From NCBI GenBank assembly GCA_963830545.1, contig CAWHMK010000001.1, positions 2,728,001-2,792,000 on the forward strand: a stretch of DNA of 64,000 nucleotides, in the 5' to 3' direction. Below the pieces are notes generated by a model. It was not told where the DNA came from and did no database searches. It was given only the letters and a program-made list of their open reading frames with translations. The DNA comes from DATGJX01 sp963830545 (GTDB lineage: Bacteria > Vulcanimicrobiota > Vulcanimicrobiia > Vulcanimicrobiales > Vulcanimicrobiaceae). Positions 36,859 through 46,657 of this stretch are shown here, piece after piece. The position numbers and the translations under genes were made by a program. Position 1 is the stretch's first letter; each line of letters starts with the position of its first letter.

Positions 36859-38721
36859 GTGCACGAAGAAATCGAACGGCTCTTCGAAACGCGAGCGCCG
36901 GAGCCTGCGTTTGCTGCGCTGCGCGCGGAGTGGGCGAGCGATCCGAGTCTTGCAAACGCGCAGTACGTCATCGGCAAAGTCGAACGGTACGGCGCCGCTC
37001 TTGCACTCATCCCATGCCGTTTGGCGATTTTGCGCGCCTTCACGGTCGAACCGCTCATTCCGGTTCTTCGAGCCGCGGCATACATGCACGGCATCGACTT
37101 GCAGATCCATCTGGGAGAATACAACTCCTACGCTACGGAGATGCTCGATCCGCAAAGCGAACTCTACCGCTTTCGGCCGCAAATTGCCATCGTCGCGTTG
37201 AATACGGCTGCGGCTGCTCCCGAGCTCTGGGAACCCGCCGATCCGTCCGAGACGGCTTTCGAGCGCGCCGCGGAACGAGTCAGCGCCGATTTCGAAAGTA
37301 TCGTCGCGGCATTTCGCCGGCTCTCCACGGCGGATTTGGTCGTTCATTCGTTGGACGTGCCGGAGCGGCCGGTACTGGGGGCGCTCGACGAGACGCTGGC
37401 GCCCGGCCAGACCGCCGCGATTTCAGGCGTCAACGATCGTCTGCGTGCGCTCGCGCATCGCACCACCGGCGTCTACGTGCTGGATTACGATTCGCTCGTC
37501 GCGCGATACGGGCGCGCATTGTGGTGCGACCGGGCAAAATGGCAGCGGTTCAGACTTCCAGCGACGGCATCTCACTTGCGCTATCTCGCGCAGGAGTGGC
37601 TCCGTTTCATAGCGCCGTTGACGAGCTCCGTCGCAAAAGCCGCGGTCGTCGATCTCGACAATACGCTTTGGGGGGGCATCGTAGGCGAGGACGGCAGTTC
37701 GCGCCTTCACATGGGACCCGAATTTCCCGGAAGTGCGTACCGCGCCGTACAACAAGCACTGCTTACCTTGCGCGCTCGCGGCATAGTGCTCGCAATCTGC
37801 AGCAAGAACAATCCTGCGGAAGCGATGGCCGTATTGGAGCGTCATCCCGACATGCTCCTGCGCCCGAACGATTTCGCCGCCATCCGCATCAACTGGGAAC
37901 CCAAGAGCGTGAACTTGAGCGTTCTGGCGCAAGAGTTGAACGTGGGGCTCGACGCGCTCGCGTTCATCGACGACAATCCGGTCGAACGTTTGGAAGTGCA
38001 GGCGGCCTTACCGCAGGTTCGGGTCGTGCACTTGCCGCCCGCGCCGGAAAACTACGCACGCGCGATTCTCGAAGCTCCGGTCTTCGAACGTTTGCGGATT
38101 AGCGCGGACGATCGCGCGCGCGGCGAGCACTACCAGGATCAGCGTCAGCGGGCGCAGGCCTTGGCCGGCGCTTCCTCGCGAGAGGAGTTCTTGCAGACGC
38201 TCGAGCAGCGCGCCGAAATCGGCGAAGCAACGCCGCTGGAAGTCGTTCGCATCGCGCAGCTGACCCAAAAGACCAACCAATTTAACCTCACGACGCGGCG
38301 ATACACGGAGGCCGACGTTCAACGTTTCATGGAAGATCCGCAACACGAAGTCACGGCGTTGAAGCTGCGCGACCGGTTCGGCGATAATGGGCTCGTCGGC
38401 GTAGCGATCACGCATGACGTCGATGAGGTCTGCGAGCTCCGCGCGTTCCTGCTGAGCTGCCGCGTTATCGGGCGCGGTGCGGAAACGGCGCTGCTCGCGC
38501 ACGTGGCGCGGCGTTCGAAAGAGCGCGGCAAGAATCGCTTACGCGGCGCGTACCGCCCTACGCAAAAAAATGCACCGGCAAAATCCTTTTTGGCGGACCA
38601 CGGATTTACCCGCGTGAGCGAATCGGAAGACGGTTCCGTATGGGAACTCGATCTGCGCGAAGCTGCGGTCGAGGCGCCGTCATACATCACGCTCGCCTCG
38701 TTGGAGGGCATGCCGGCATGA
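36859..38721 (+). CDS. FkbH-like HAD-IIIC family protein
   Basis: A 620-residue protein with the HAD nucleophile motif VVDLDNTLWGGIVGEDG (about residue 262), KNNPAEAMAVLERH (about 312), and FIDDNPVERLEVQA (about 372), then a C-terminal GNAT-like domain (LTQKTNQFNLTTRRYTEADV). FkbH proteins take 1,3-bisphosphoglycerate, dephosphorylate it and load a glyceryl group on an ACP. The next gene encodes an ACP and overlaps this one by four bases, which supports that role. In a polysaccharide locus the acyl unit may decorate a sugar; that last step is inference. A GTG start is used. Confidence 0.87.
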   Translation: MHEEIERLFETRAPEPAFAALRAEWASDPSLANAQYVIGKVERYGAALALIPCRLAILRAFTVEPLIPVLRAAAYMHGIDLQIHLGEYNSYATEMLDPQSELYRFRPQIAIVALNTAAAAPELWEPADPSETAFERAAERVSADFESIVAAFRRLSTADLVVHSLDVPERPVLGALDETLAPGQTAAISGVNDRLRALAHRTTGVYVLDYDSLVARYGRALWCDRAKWQRFRLPATASHLRYLAQEWLRFIAPLTSSVAKAAVVDLDNTLWGGIVGEDGSSRLHMGPEFPGSAYRAVQQALLTLRARGIVLAICSKNNPAEAMAVLERHPDMLLRPNDFAAIRINWEPKSVNLSVLAQELNVGLDALAFIDDNPVERLEVQAALPQVRVVHLPPAPENYARAILEAPVFERLRISADDRARGEHYQDQRQRAQALAGASSREEFLQTLEQRAEIGEATPLEVVRIAQLTQKTNQFNLTTRRYTEADVQRFMEDPQHEVTALKLRDRFGDNGLVGVAITHDVDEVCELRAFLLSCRVIGRGAETALLAHVARRSKERGKNRLRGAYRPTQKNAPAKSFLADHGFTRVSESEDGSVWELDLREAAVEAPSYITLASLEGMPA

Positions 38722-38960
38722 ATTCTCGTCTGCACGTCGTTCGCGCAGCTGCGGCGGACGTGTTCGGCATTCCGGAAGGCGAGGTGAGCGCAGAATCGTC
38801 CCCCGAGAGCATCCCGCAGTGGGATTCGCTCAAACAGCTGTATCTCATTATGGCGCTCGAAGAGCGTTTCGGGATCGAGTTGGATCCGAGCGAAATAGAA
38901 ACGGTTACGACGATCGGAAGCATCGCCGACGTCCTGGAGAGGAGACTCGGGCCGGGCTAA
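38718..38960 (+). CDS. acyl carrier protein
   Basis: An 80-residue ACP. The phosphopantetheine serine lies in IPQWDSLKQLYLIMALEERF (DSL motif, about residue 35), followed by the acidic helix FGIELDPSEIETVTTIGSI. The ATG overlaps the stop of the FkbH-like gene. It is a dedicated, not housekeeping, ACP by context, presumably charged by FkbH with a three-carbon acyl group and used by one of the two acyltransferases upstream. Confidence 0.92.
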   Translation: MNSRLHVVRAAAADVFGIPEGEVSAESSPESIPQWDSLKQLYLIMALEERFGIELDPSEIETVTTIGSIADVLERRLGPG

Positions 38961-39379
38961 GCTGCCGGCCGGCCCGGTGCCGCCTGCGTTTCGATGATTT
39001 CGACGACGAAGCGCAACGGGCTCATGAAAAACATGACTCTCGCGCCGCCGAAGGCCACGGCCGGCTGCGGTTTTCCAATCGGCAGTGCGCCGGACTTGCG
39101 CAGCGTCCGGGAAGCCGTCTCGATATCCGGGACTCGATAGGCCAGATGGTTTAGGAGATTGCGCCCGCTGGACAAAAGTCCCGACACCGGGTTGGGCGTC
39201 CCGAACGGAGCGACGAGCTCGTACCGCAGACCGGTCGCATCCGTTCCGAAGCAGGCCGAAATGCGCATGCCGGGATCGTCGATGACCGGGCCCCACTCTA
39301 TGGTCTGCACCATCGATTGCATCGCGCGCTTGCCCTGCGCTATTTCGCGCACGAAAAGACCGACGTGGTCAAAAGTCAT
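38957..39379 (-). CDS. glyoxalase/VOC superfamily protein, methylmalonyl-CoA epimerase-like
   Basis: A 140-residue single VOC-fold protein starting MTFDHVGLFVREIAQGKRAM, with GLRYELVAPFG, LLNHLAYRVPDIETASRTL and a closing VMFFMSPLRFVVEIIET; His and Glu positions fit metal ligands. Such small VOC proteins are sometimes encoded with FkbH/ACP genes of surface-glycan loci and may act on an acyl thioester. Here it is convergent with the ACP gene, with overlapping stops. The exact reaction is unknown. Confidence 0.75.
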   Translation of the reverse strand: MTFDHVGLFVREIAQGKRAMQSMVQTIEWGPVIDDPGMRISACFGTDATGLRYELVAPFGTPNPVSGLLSSGRNLLNHLAYRVPDIETASRTLRKSGALPIGKPQPAVAFGGARVMFFMSPLRFVVEIIETQAAPGRPAA

Positions 39380-39543
39380 GGCGCGCCATTTCCTGCCCGT
39401 TTCTTGCCCTCCTGGCACGCGCCCGGACTGCGTCGAGCGGACTAGGGCTTTCGGCCGCGGTCCGCGGTGCTAATCCACCCGAAAAGGAGTACGTCGGCAG
39501 CCTGCGGACCGTGCACCGGCGCGGTACAATTCGCCTGAAGCAA

Positions 39544-41511
39544 ATGAAATTCACACCGAATCTCGATTCGACCGTGCGCGGCATCAGGCCGGAACTCCGA
39601 TTCGGCCTAATGTTTGCCGACGTCGCCGCTCTGGTGCTCGCCGTCAACCTGGCTGCCGGCGTTGGTGACATCCACACCGCGCACGAGCCGCAGCTCCTCA
39701 TGCTTGCCGGGCTGCTGTTCGTCACCGGCGTCTACGTGCAATGGCGCAACGAGAGCGCCCGCACCTTCGATTTCCACGACGTCCTGCGCTTGCTGTACGG
39801 CGCGGTCGGCGGCACGATCTTCGCCCTAGTATGCGCCTGGCTGCTACCAAATCCGCTCGAGCATATGTCGGGGCGGCTGGTGGTCATCGCGGCCATGCTC
39901 GGGTTCATTCTCCGCATGTTCGTTCGTATCGCACTCGTGATGCTGCGCACGTTCATTCTGACACGCAGGCCGAATGCTCAGCGCGCGCTTATCGTCGGCG
40001 TCGGCATGCCGGCGCTTTCCCTCGTGCGCGCCATTCAGGAAGATCGCAATCTGCCGATGCGCGTCGTGGGCTGCGTGGACGACGGCGTTGCCGTCAAGCG
40101 CGTAGACGGGGTGCGCATCCTGGGCGGAATCGAGAATCTGCCCCAGATTCTGGCGGGAACGGCGGTGGATTCGGTTATCGTTGCAATTCCCGCGGCGCCA
40201 CTGGCGCTGGTCAACCGCATCAAAGATCTTTGCAGCAAGAGCGCCAATCCGCCAACCGTCAAAATCTTGCCGGACGCCTCGGAAATTCTGAGCGACAAGG
40301 TTACGGTCTCGCGAATTCGCGACATCCGGCTTGAAGACGTTCTCTCGCGCGAGCCGGTCGTCATCGACACGGCTGCGCTTCGGCCACACCTCGAAGATCA
40401 GGTCGTCCTCGTGACCGGCGCGGGCGGATCGATCGGCAGCGAGCTGTGCCGGCAAATCGCCACGTTCCAGCCGAAGCTGCTGCTGTTGCTCGGCCACGGC
40501 GAAAACAGTCTGTTCGCCATCGAGCAAGAGCTGCGCTACGAATACAAATTCGAGCGCACGCGGATGATCCTTGCCGACGTCGCGGACTCCGCAGCCATAC
40601 GTAACGTCTTCTCGACGTACCGGCCGCGGATCGTCTTTCACGCCGCGGCTCACAAACACGTTCCCATGGTCGAAGCGAACATTTGCGAGGCCGTGCGCAA
40701 CAACGTGCTCGGCACGCGTACCGTAGCGCTTGCGGCTGCTGCATCCGGCGCAGCGAAAATGGTGCTGCTCTCCACCGACAAAGCGGTGAATCCGAGCAGC
40801 GTGATGGGTCTGACCAAACGCATGGCCGAACTCATCTGTCAGTCGTTCGCCGGCGGCAGCGCAACCGAATTCGTCGTCGTGCGTTTCGGAAACGTGCTCG
40901 GCAGCCGCGGAAGCGTCGTGCCGATTTTCAAACAGCAGGTTGCGAGCGGCGGCCCCGTCACGATAACGCACCGCGACATGGTGCGGTACTTCATGACGAT
41001 CCCCGAAGCGGTATCGCTCGTGTTGCAGGCAATGTCGATGGGTAACGACGGCGAGGTCTTCGTGCTCGACATGGGCAACCCGATCAAGATCCTGCACCTT
41101 GCCGAGCAGGTGATCCGCCTTTCCGGTTTCGAGCCGTACAGCGAGATCAACATCGTCGAGACGGCGATTCGGCCCGGCGAAAAACTCTTCGAAGAAATTC
41201 TCACCCGTGGTGAGGGCATTTCGAGCACGAGCCACGAGCGGCTGTTCATTGCAAAGCAGCAGCGGGTCGATTACTCGCGCATCGGCGCGGCCATGGAGCG
41301 GCTGCAGCGCGCCATACGCATGTCCGACTGGCGCGTAGCGCTCGACGTCCTGCGCGAATTCGTGCCCGAGTACACGCCCGGCGCGCATCTGCTGCCGCCC
41401 GCTTTGGTTTCGGTCGAGCGGAACGAAATACCGGCAACCGCATCGACGCAAACGACCGAGATTCTGTCCACACGCAACATCGCTCCAGCACTCCGGCACA
41501 ATAGGAAGAGA
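39544..41511 (+). CDS. CapD/WbpM/FlaA1-type polysaccharide nucleotide-sugar dehydratase
   Basis: About 656 residues. Four transmembrane helices at the N-terminus (residues 20-150), a CoA-binding-like Rossmann domain (RRPNAQRALIVGVGMPALSL), and a C-terminal SDR domain with VTGAGGSIGSELCRQIATFQ (about 292). The catalytic region is STDKAVNPSSVMGLTKRMAE, in which Met replaces the usual SDR Tyr, as in WbpM. These enzymes remove water from UDP-GlcNAc (C4/C6) to start synthesis of QuiNAc, FucNAc or bacillosamine. The frame has no stop before the following dehydrogenase: a TAG at 41502 lies in another frame. The two genes are thus read as a fusion, probably because of a one-base indel near the end. 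Confidence 0.88.
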
Positions 41512-42846
41512 ATGGAACTGCTTGAAGCCCCTGCGAGTCTACGCGAACAACTCAAACAGAAATTTGTCGACCGCACCGCACTGATCGGCGTCGCGGGCAT
41601 CGGTTACGTCGGTTTGCCGCTGGCCGTAGAAAAGGCGAAAGTCGGCTTCCACGTCGTCGGTTACGATCGGAACAGCTTCGCGTCGATCAAATCAACCAAG
41701 GTCTGAACTACATCCGCGACGTCGACGACGCCGAACTCGCCGAACTCGTGGAAAAGGGCGCGCTCAGCGCGACGATCGATTTTAGTTCGCTCAGCCGCTG
41801 CGACGCGATCGTGATTTGCGTCCCGACGCCGCTCACTCCGAACTTGGATCCCGACATTTCATACATCAAAGCGGTCGGCGAACAGATCGCATCCCAATTG
41901 CGCCCGGGCCAACTGATTTGCCTGGAGAGCACGACGTATCCCGGCACCACCGAGGAGGTTCTGCTGCCGCTGCTCTCGACCTCACGGCTGAAAGTCGGCG
42001 AAGATTTCTTTCTGTGCTTTTCGCCCGAACGCGTCGATCCGGGCAACGCGCGGTACACGACGAAGAACACGAACAAAATCGTCGGCGGCGTAACCGAAGC
42101 ATGCGCCGACGTCGGCGGATGCTTTTACCAGCAAACGATTTTGGACGTCCTCACGGTGAGTTCGCCGAAGGTCGCCGAGATGTGCAAGGTCTTCGAAAAC
42201 ACGTTTCGCTCGGTGAACATCGCGCTCGTGAACGAGATGGCGCTTCTCTGCGACCGGCTCGGCATCAGCATTTGGGAAGTGCTCGACGCCGCGGCAACCA
42301 AGCCGTTCGGAATCATGCGGTTCGATCCCGGGCCGGGCGTGGGCGGCCACTGCATTCCGCTCGATCCGTTCTATCTTGCGTGGAAGGCGCGCGAGTTCGA
42401 CTTCCACACGCGCTTCATCGAGCTGGCGGGTGAAATAAATCACGGGATGCCCTATTTCGTGCGGGAGAAAGTCGTGCGCGCACTCAACGGCCTGGGCCGC
42501 GCGCTGAAGGGCGCGGACATCCTGCTGCTCGGCGTCGCATACAAGAAGGACATCGAAGACTGGCGCGAATCGCCCGCCCTCAAAGTCATGGATCTGCTGC
42601 TGCAGCGACGGTGCGAAGATCGAGTATCACGATCCGCACGTGCCGAAGTTCGTCGAAGCAGGGCGGCAGTGGCATTCGACGCCGCTTTCGAACGAGCGGC
42701 TCGAGCGCGCCGACTGCGTGCTGATTCTGACGAACCACACCAGCGTGGATTACGATCGCGTGGTTGTCGATGCTCAAAGTCGTCGTCGACACGCGCAATG
42801 CGACCAAGTCGCTAACGGCAAACGCGACAACGTCGTGCTGCTGTGA
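41512..42846 (+). CDS. UDP-N-acetylglucosamine 6-dehydrogenase (WbpA-like), several frameshifts
   Basis: An ATG at 41512 with AGGAAG just upstream opens a UDP-glucose/GDP-mannose dehydrogenase family protein: GVAGIGYVGLPLAVEKAK (NAD site), FSPERVDPGNARYTT, EMCKVFENTFRSVNIALVNE, and GVGGHCIPLDPFYLAWKA around the catalytic cysteine. About four single-base shifts (near 41680, 42606, 42775 and 42815) break the frame, but the protein text is conserved on both sides. The enzyme makes UDP-GlcNAcA, the first step of the pathway encoded by the next four genes. Similar to P. aeruginosa WbpA; WecC (ManNAc dehydrogenase) is an alternative. Confidence 0.8.
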
Positions 42847-43852
42847 TGGCTAAGCGGCTACCGCGCCTCGGCGTGATCGGCGCCGGCTATTGGGGCGCCA
42901 ATCTCGTGCGCAACTGCTGCGGAGATGGGCGTGCTTGCCGCCGTGTGCGATGCTGACCTGCACGCGCTCAGCGAAGTGCGACGCGCTATCCCGGCACCGC
43001 GCTTTTTTCCGATGCCGATGCAGATGCTGCAGAACGCGAAGATCGATGCGGTGGTCATCGCCGCGCCGGCGCAAGCGCATGCCGCACTGGCGCTGCAGGC
43101 CATCGCGCGCCGGCAAACACGTCTTCGTCGAAAAGCCGCTGGCGCTGGGCGTCGAGGATGCGCAGCGCGTCGTCGATGCGGCCGAAGCGGCAGGCGTGAC
43201 GCTGTTCGTCGGCCACGTGCTGCTGTATCATCCCGCCGTCCGGCAGCTGATCGACTGCGCGTGCGCCGGCAAGATCGGCCGCGTTCGTCATCTGCGTTCG
43301 CGGCGGCTGAGTTGGGGGCGGCTGCGCGCGCAGGAAAACGTTTGGTGGAGTTTTGCGCCGCACGATTGCGCGTTGATGATCGAAATCATGCAGGACGCGC
43401 CGGTCAATGCAACGGGGTGGCTGAGCGCATACGTCCGTCCGGGCTTCGGCGATTTTGCGTATGCGGATTTCGCATTTGCCGACGGTCGCAGCGCGCACAT
43501 CGAGGTGAGCTGGCTCGATCCGGACAAGAGCTCGCGAATCGACGTCTTCGGCTCGGAAGGGACGCTGACGTTCATCGATTCGCGCGAGGGCGGCACGCTC
43601 ACGCTCACGCCGTGCGGCGATCGGTTGAACGCGCGCGGCGAACCGGAGCTTTGGCGCGGTGAAACGCTGCAAATTCCGGTGCGGCGCCGGCGAACCGCTG
43701 CGCTTGGAATTGGAGGCATTTGTCCGCGCGCTTGCAGCGGCAGGCGCAATTCCCGACGGACGGTCGCGAGGGGCTCGAAGTCGTTCGCGCCTCGCAGATG
43801 GTCGATCGGCATGCCACGGTTCATTCCTTTTACGCTGGAGGCACTTGCGTGA
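42846..43852 (+). CDS. Gfo/Idh/MocA family dehydrogenase (WbpB/WlbA-like), several frameshifts
   Basis: The ATG at 42846 overlaps the preceding stop (TGATG) and opens MAKRLPRLGVIGAGYWGANL, a Rossmann start. After repair of shifts near 42920 and 43108 the text reads AGKHVFVEKPLALGVEDAQR (catalytic Lys in EKP), then FAPHDCALMIEIMQDAPVNA and DFAFADGRSAHIEVSWLDPD. Further shifts lie near 43688 and 43757. WbpB oxidises UDP-GlcNAcA to the 3-keto sugar for transamination by the DegT-family gene downstream. The exact end is uncertain because of the shifts; 43852 is the nearest stop. Confidence 0.78.
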
Positions 43853-44453
43853 CGCGTCATCGGACCAGCGTAGAGATTTCTTCGTCCACGAATCCTCGTA
43901 CGTCGACGAGCCGAGCAGCATCGGCGAAGGAACGAAGATCTGGCATTTTTCGCACGTCATGCCCGGCTGCGAGATCGGCAGCGGCTGCAACATCGGGCAA
44001 AACGTCGTCATCGGCCCGCGCGTGCGCATCGGCAATCGCGTGAAGATCCAAAACAACGTTTCCGTGTACGAAGGCGTCGAACTCGAAGACGAAGTCTTCT
44101 GCGGCCCGAGCATGGTTTTCACGAACGTGTTCACGCCGCGCAGCGGAACGCCGCGCAACACTGCAGCCGATTACCTCAAGACGCTGGTGAAGAAGGGCGC
44201 TTCGATCGGCGCCAATGCGACGATCGTTTGCGGCAATACGATCGGCGAATACGCGTTCGTCGGCGCCGGCGCGCGTCGTCACGAAAGACGTGCCGCCTTA
44301 TGCGATCGTGTACGGCAATCCGGCGCGCGTTCACGGATACGCTTGCGAGTGCGGCGTGAGACTTCAGTTTTCGAGCAGCGACGCGCCACCTGCGCCGAGT
44401 GCGGCCGCGCGTACACTCGTAAAGACGCCGTCGTTCGAAAGGTGCAGGCGTGA
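43845..44453 (+). CDS. WbpD/WlbB-like UDP-sugar N-acetyltransferase, frameshifted
   Basis: A hexapeptide-repeat acetyltransferase: YVDEPSSIGEGTKIWHFSHV, CNIGQNVVIGPRVRIGNRVK, FCGPSMVFTNVFTPRSGTPR and, after a shift near 44272, VVTKDVPPYAIVYGNPARVH. The end has a four-cysteine zinc-ribbon-like tail (YACECGVRL, then TCAECGRAYTRKDAVV) reached after another shift near 44395. This matches the WbpD family, which acetylates the 3-amino group of UDP-GlcNAc3NA. The start is probably TTG 43845; GTG 43849 is an alternative. The stop overlaps the next GTG start. Confidence 0.78.
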   Translation: MRDASSDQRRDFFVHESSYVDEPSSIGEGTKIWHFSHVMPGCEIGSGCNIGQNVVIGPRVRIGNRVKIQNNVSVYEGVELEDEVFCGPSMVFTNVFTPRSGTPRNTAADYLKTLVKKGASIGANATIVCGNTIGEYAFVGAGARRHERRAALCDRVRQSGARSRIRLRVRRETSVFEQRRATCAECGRAYTRKDAVVRKVQA

Positions 44454-45560
44454 TCCCGATTCTGGACCTCAAGGAACAGTACCAGTCGCTGCGCGAGGAG
44501 ATGTTGCGCGCGGTGGACGGCGTGTTCGAAAGCGGCGACGTTCATCAACGGGCCGAACGTGAAGGCGCTCGAGGGCGAGGTCGCGGCGTATGTCGGCGGC
44601 TCGCACGGCGTCGGTCTGAATTCGGGCACCGATGCGCTGCATCTGGCGCTGCGCGCGCTCGACATCGGACCCGGCGACGAGGTCATCACGACGCCGTTTA
44701 CGTTCGTCGCAACGACCGAAGCCATCGGCATCGTCGGCGCTACGCCGGTCTTCGTCGACATCGATCCGCGAACGTACAATATCGATCCCGCACTGATCGA
44801 GGCGGCGATCACGCCGCGAACGCGCGCGATTCTCCCGATGCATCTGTACGGCTGTCCCGCACCGATGGACGAGATCATGGCCATTGCGCGCGCGCCACGA
44901 CCTGGCGGTCATCGAAGATTGCGCGCAGGCGATCGGCGCGAAGATCGGGGACCGGTGCGTCGGTACGTTCGGAACGTTCGGCGCGTTCAGTTTCTTTCCG
45001 TCGAAGAATCTGGGCGCATACGGCGACGGCGGCATGCTCGTAACGAACGACGCCGCCCTTGCGGACCGTGCGCGCAGTTTGCGCGCCCACGGCGGCCGCG
45101 TGAAGTACCATCACGAGGAACTCGGCGTGAACAGCCGGCTGGACGAAGTGCAGGCGGCGATTTTGCGCGTGAAACTGCCGCATCTGGAAACGTGGATCGA
45201 AAAGCGCCGCGGCTGCCGCGGGACGGTACGCCGCGGCTTCGCAGGCGACGGGCTGCAGATTCCGGTCGAGCCCGACGGATGCACGCCACGTCTATCACCA
45301 GTACACGATCCGCGTAGCGCGAGCGCGATCGCGTGCAAAGCGAGCTCGCAGAGGCCGGCGTGCAGACGATGGTGTATTATCCCGTGCCGCTGCATCTGCA
45401 GAAGGTGCACGCGGCGCTCGGGCTGCGGCGAAGGCGCTTTTCCGCACTCGGAGCGCGCCGCGCGCGAGGTGCTTTCCGATTCCGATGTTTCCGGAACTGC
45501 GCGCGGAGGTCCAGCAGCAGGTCATCGACGCGGTGCGCCATGCGTGCCGCATCCGCATAG
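44450..45560 (+). CDS. DegT-family 3-aminotransferase (WbpE/WlbC-like), many frameshifts
   Basis: Starts with GTG at 44450 as MIPILDLKEQYQSLREEM, then GLNSGTDALHLALRALDIGP, DEVITTPFTFVATTEAIGIV, AVIEDCAQAIGAKIG and FSFFPSKNLGAYGDGGML with the PLP lysine, followed by VNSRLDEVQAAILRVKLPHL. At least seven one-base shifts (for example near 44540, 44890, 45213, 45320, 45428 and 45480) interrupt the frame, mostly extra G or C. Repaired, it gives about 365 residues of a UDP-2-acetamido-2-deoxy-3-oxo-glucuronate aminotransferase. It overlaps the wbpD-like gene by four bases. Confidence 0.78.
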
Positions 45561-45572
45561 TCGCGTGCCTAA

Positions 45573-46648
45573 GTGCGCGTTCTGAGCGTCGTCGGCGCGC
45601 GCCCGCAATTCGTCAAGGCGGCGCTGCTGAGCGCCGAATTGGCCGCGCCGAGGCATCGAAGAAGTGCTCGTGCACACCGGCCAGCATTACGACGCGAAGA
45701 TGTCGGACGTGTTTTTCGCAGCAGCTGAGATTCCCGCGCCCGCGCATAACTTAGGCGTCGGCAGCGGCGGACACGGCGCGCAAACCGGCGAGATGCTCAA
45801 GCGCTTGGAGCCGGTGGTTCAGGCCGAGAGTCCCGATTGGGTGCTCGTGTACGGCGATACCAACAGCACGCTGGCGGGCGCGCTCGTTGCGGCTAAAGCT
45901 GCACGTGCCGGTCGCCCACGTCGAAGCGGGGCTGCGTTCGTTCAATCGCGACATGCCCGAAGAGATCAATCGCATCGTCGCCGATCACGTTGCCGATTTG
46001 CTGCTCGTTCCGAACGAATCGGCGGCGCAGCAACTGCGCACGAAGGCATTACCAAGGGCGTTCGCATCGTCGGCGATCTGATGGTCGATCTCGGCGTGCG
46101 CGTGCGAGCAGACTTCCGGCGCATCCGCCGATTCTGGAGCGCTGCAGTTGCATTCGCACGGAGTACGCCGTCGCGACGATTCACCGGGCGTCGAACACGG
46201 ACGATCCGCGGACGTTCCGATCGCTTCTCGAGGGCTTGCGCCGCATCGACCTGCCGGTCGTGTTTCCGGTGCATCCGCGCACGCGCGCAATGGCCGAATC
46301 GCTGGACGTCGGCAGCGGCGACAACATCATCGCTGTGCGATCCGCTGCCGTACGGCGATATGGTCGCGCTCGCTCGCGCATGCCGTAACGGTGTTCACCG
46401 ACTCGGGCGGGCTGCAGAAAGAAGCATTCGTGCTGCAAGTGCCGTGCGTAACGCTGCGCGAAGAAACCGAATGGATCGAAACGCTCGAGGACGGCTGGAA
46501 CGTGCTTGCCGGCAGCGACCCGCAGAAGATCGCCGCGGCCGCGCGCCGTCTCGTTCCCACGCGTCAGGGCGCGCCGTACGGCGACGGTCACGCAGCGCGC
46601 AACATCGTCGACGCACTGCTCGACTTTCGGTCAGCGCGAGCCGCGTAA
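45573..46648 (+). CDS. UDP-GlcNAc 2-epimerase family protein (WbpI/WecB-like), many frameshifts
   Basis: Starts with GTG at 45573, giving MRVLSVVGARPQFVKAALLS, the hallmark epimerase N-terminus. Then, in shifting frames, EEVLVHTGQHYDAKMSDVFF, SPDWVLVYGDTNSTLAGALV, PVAHVEAGLRSFNRDMPEEI (active site), YAVATIHRASNTDD, FPVHPRTR, TVFTDSGGLQKEAFVLQVPC and VTLREETEWIE. About six or seven shifts lie between 45650 and 46390. With the four genes upstream it completes the route to UDP-2,3-diacetamido-2,3-dideoxy-D-mannuronate, where WbpI performs the last epimerisation; in isolation WecB (UDP-GlcNAc to UDP-ManNAc) would be the alternative. Confidence 0.8.
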
Positions 46649-46657
46649 AACTGCAGG

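Noticed and set aside
41512..46648. A true decaying operon of five pseudogenes
   Set aside because: Active-site residues and overlaps are intact and the shifts are mostly single extra G or C; real decay would also show stops, deletions and eroded motifs. Kept as the less likely explanation.
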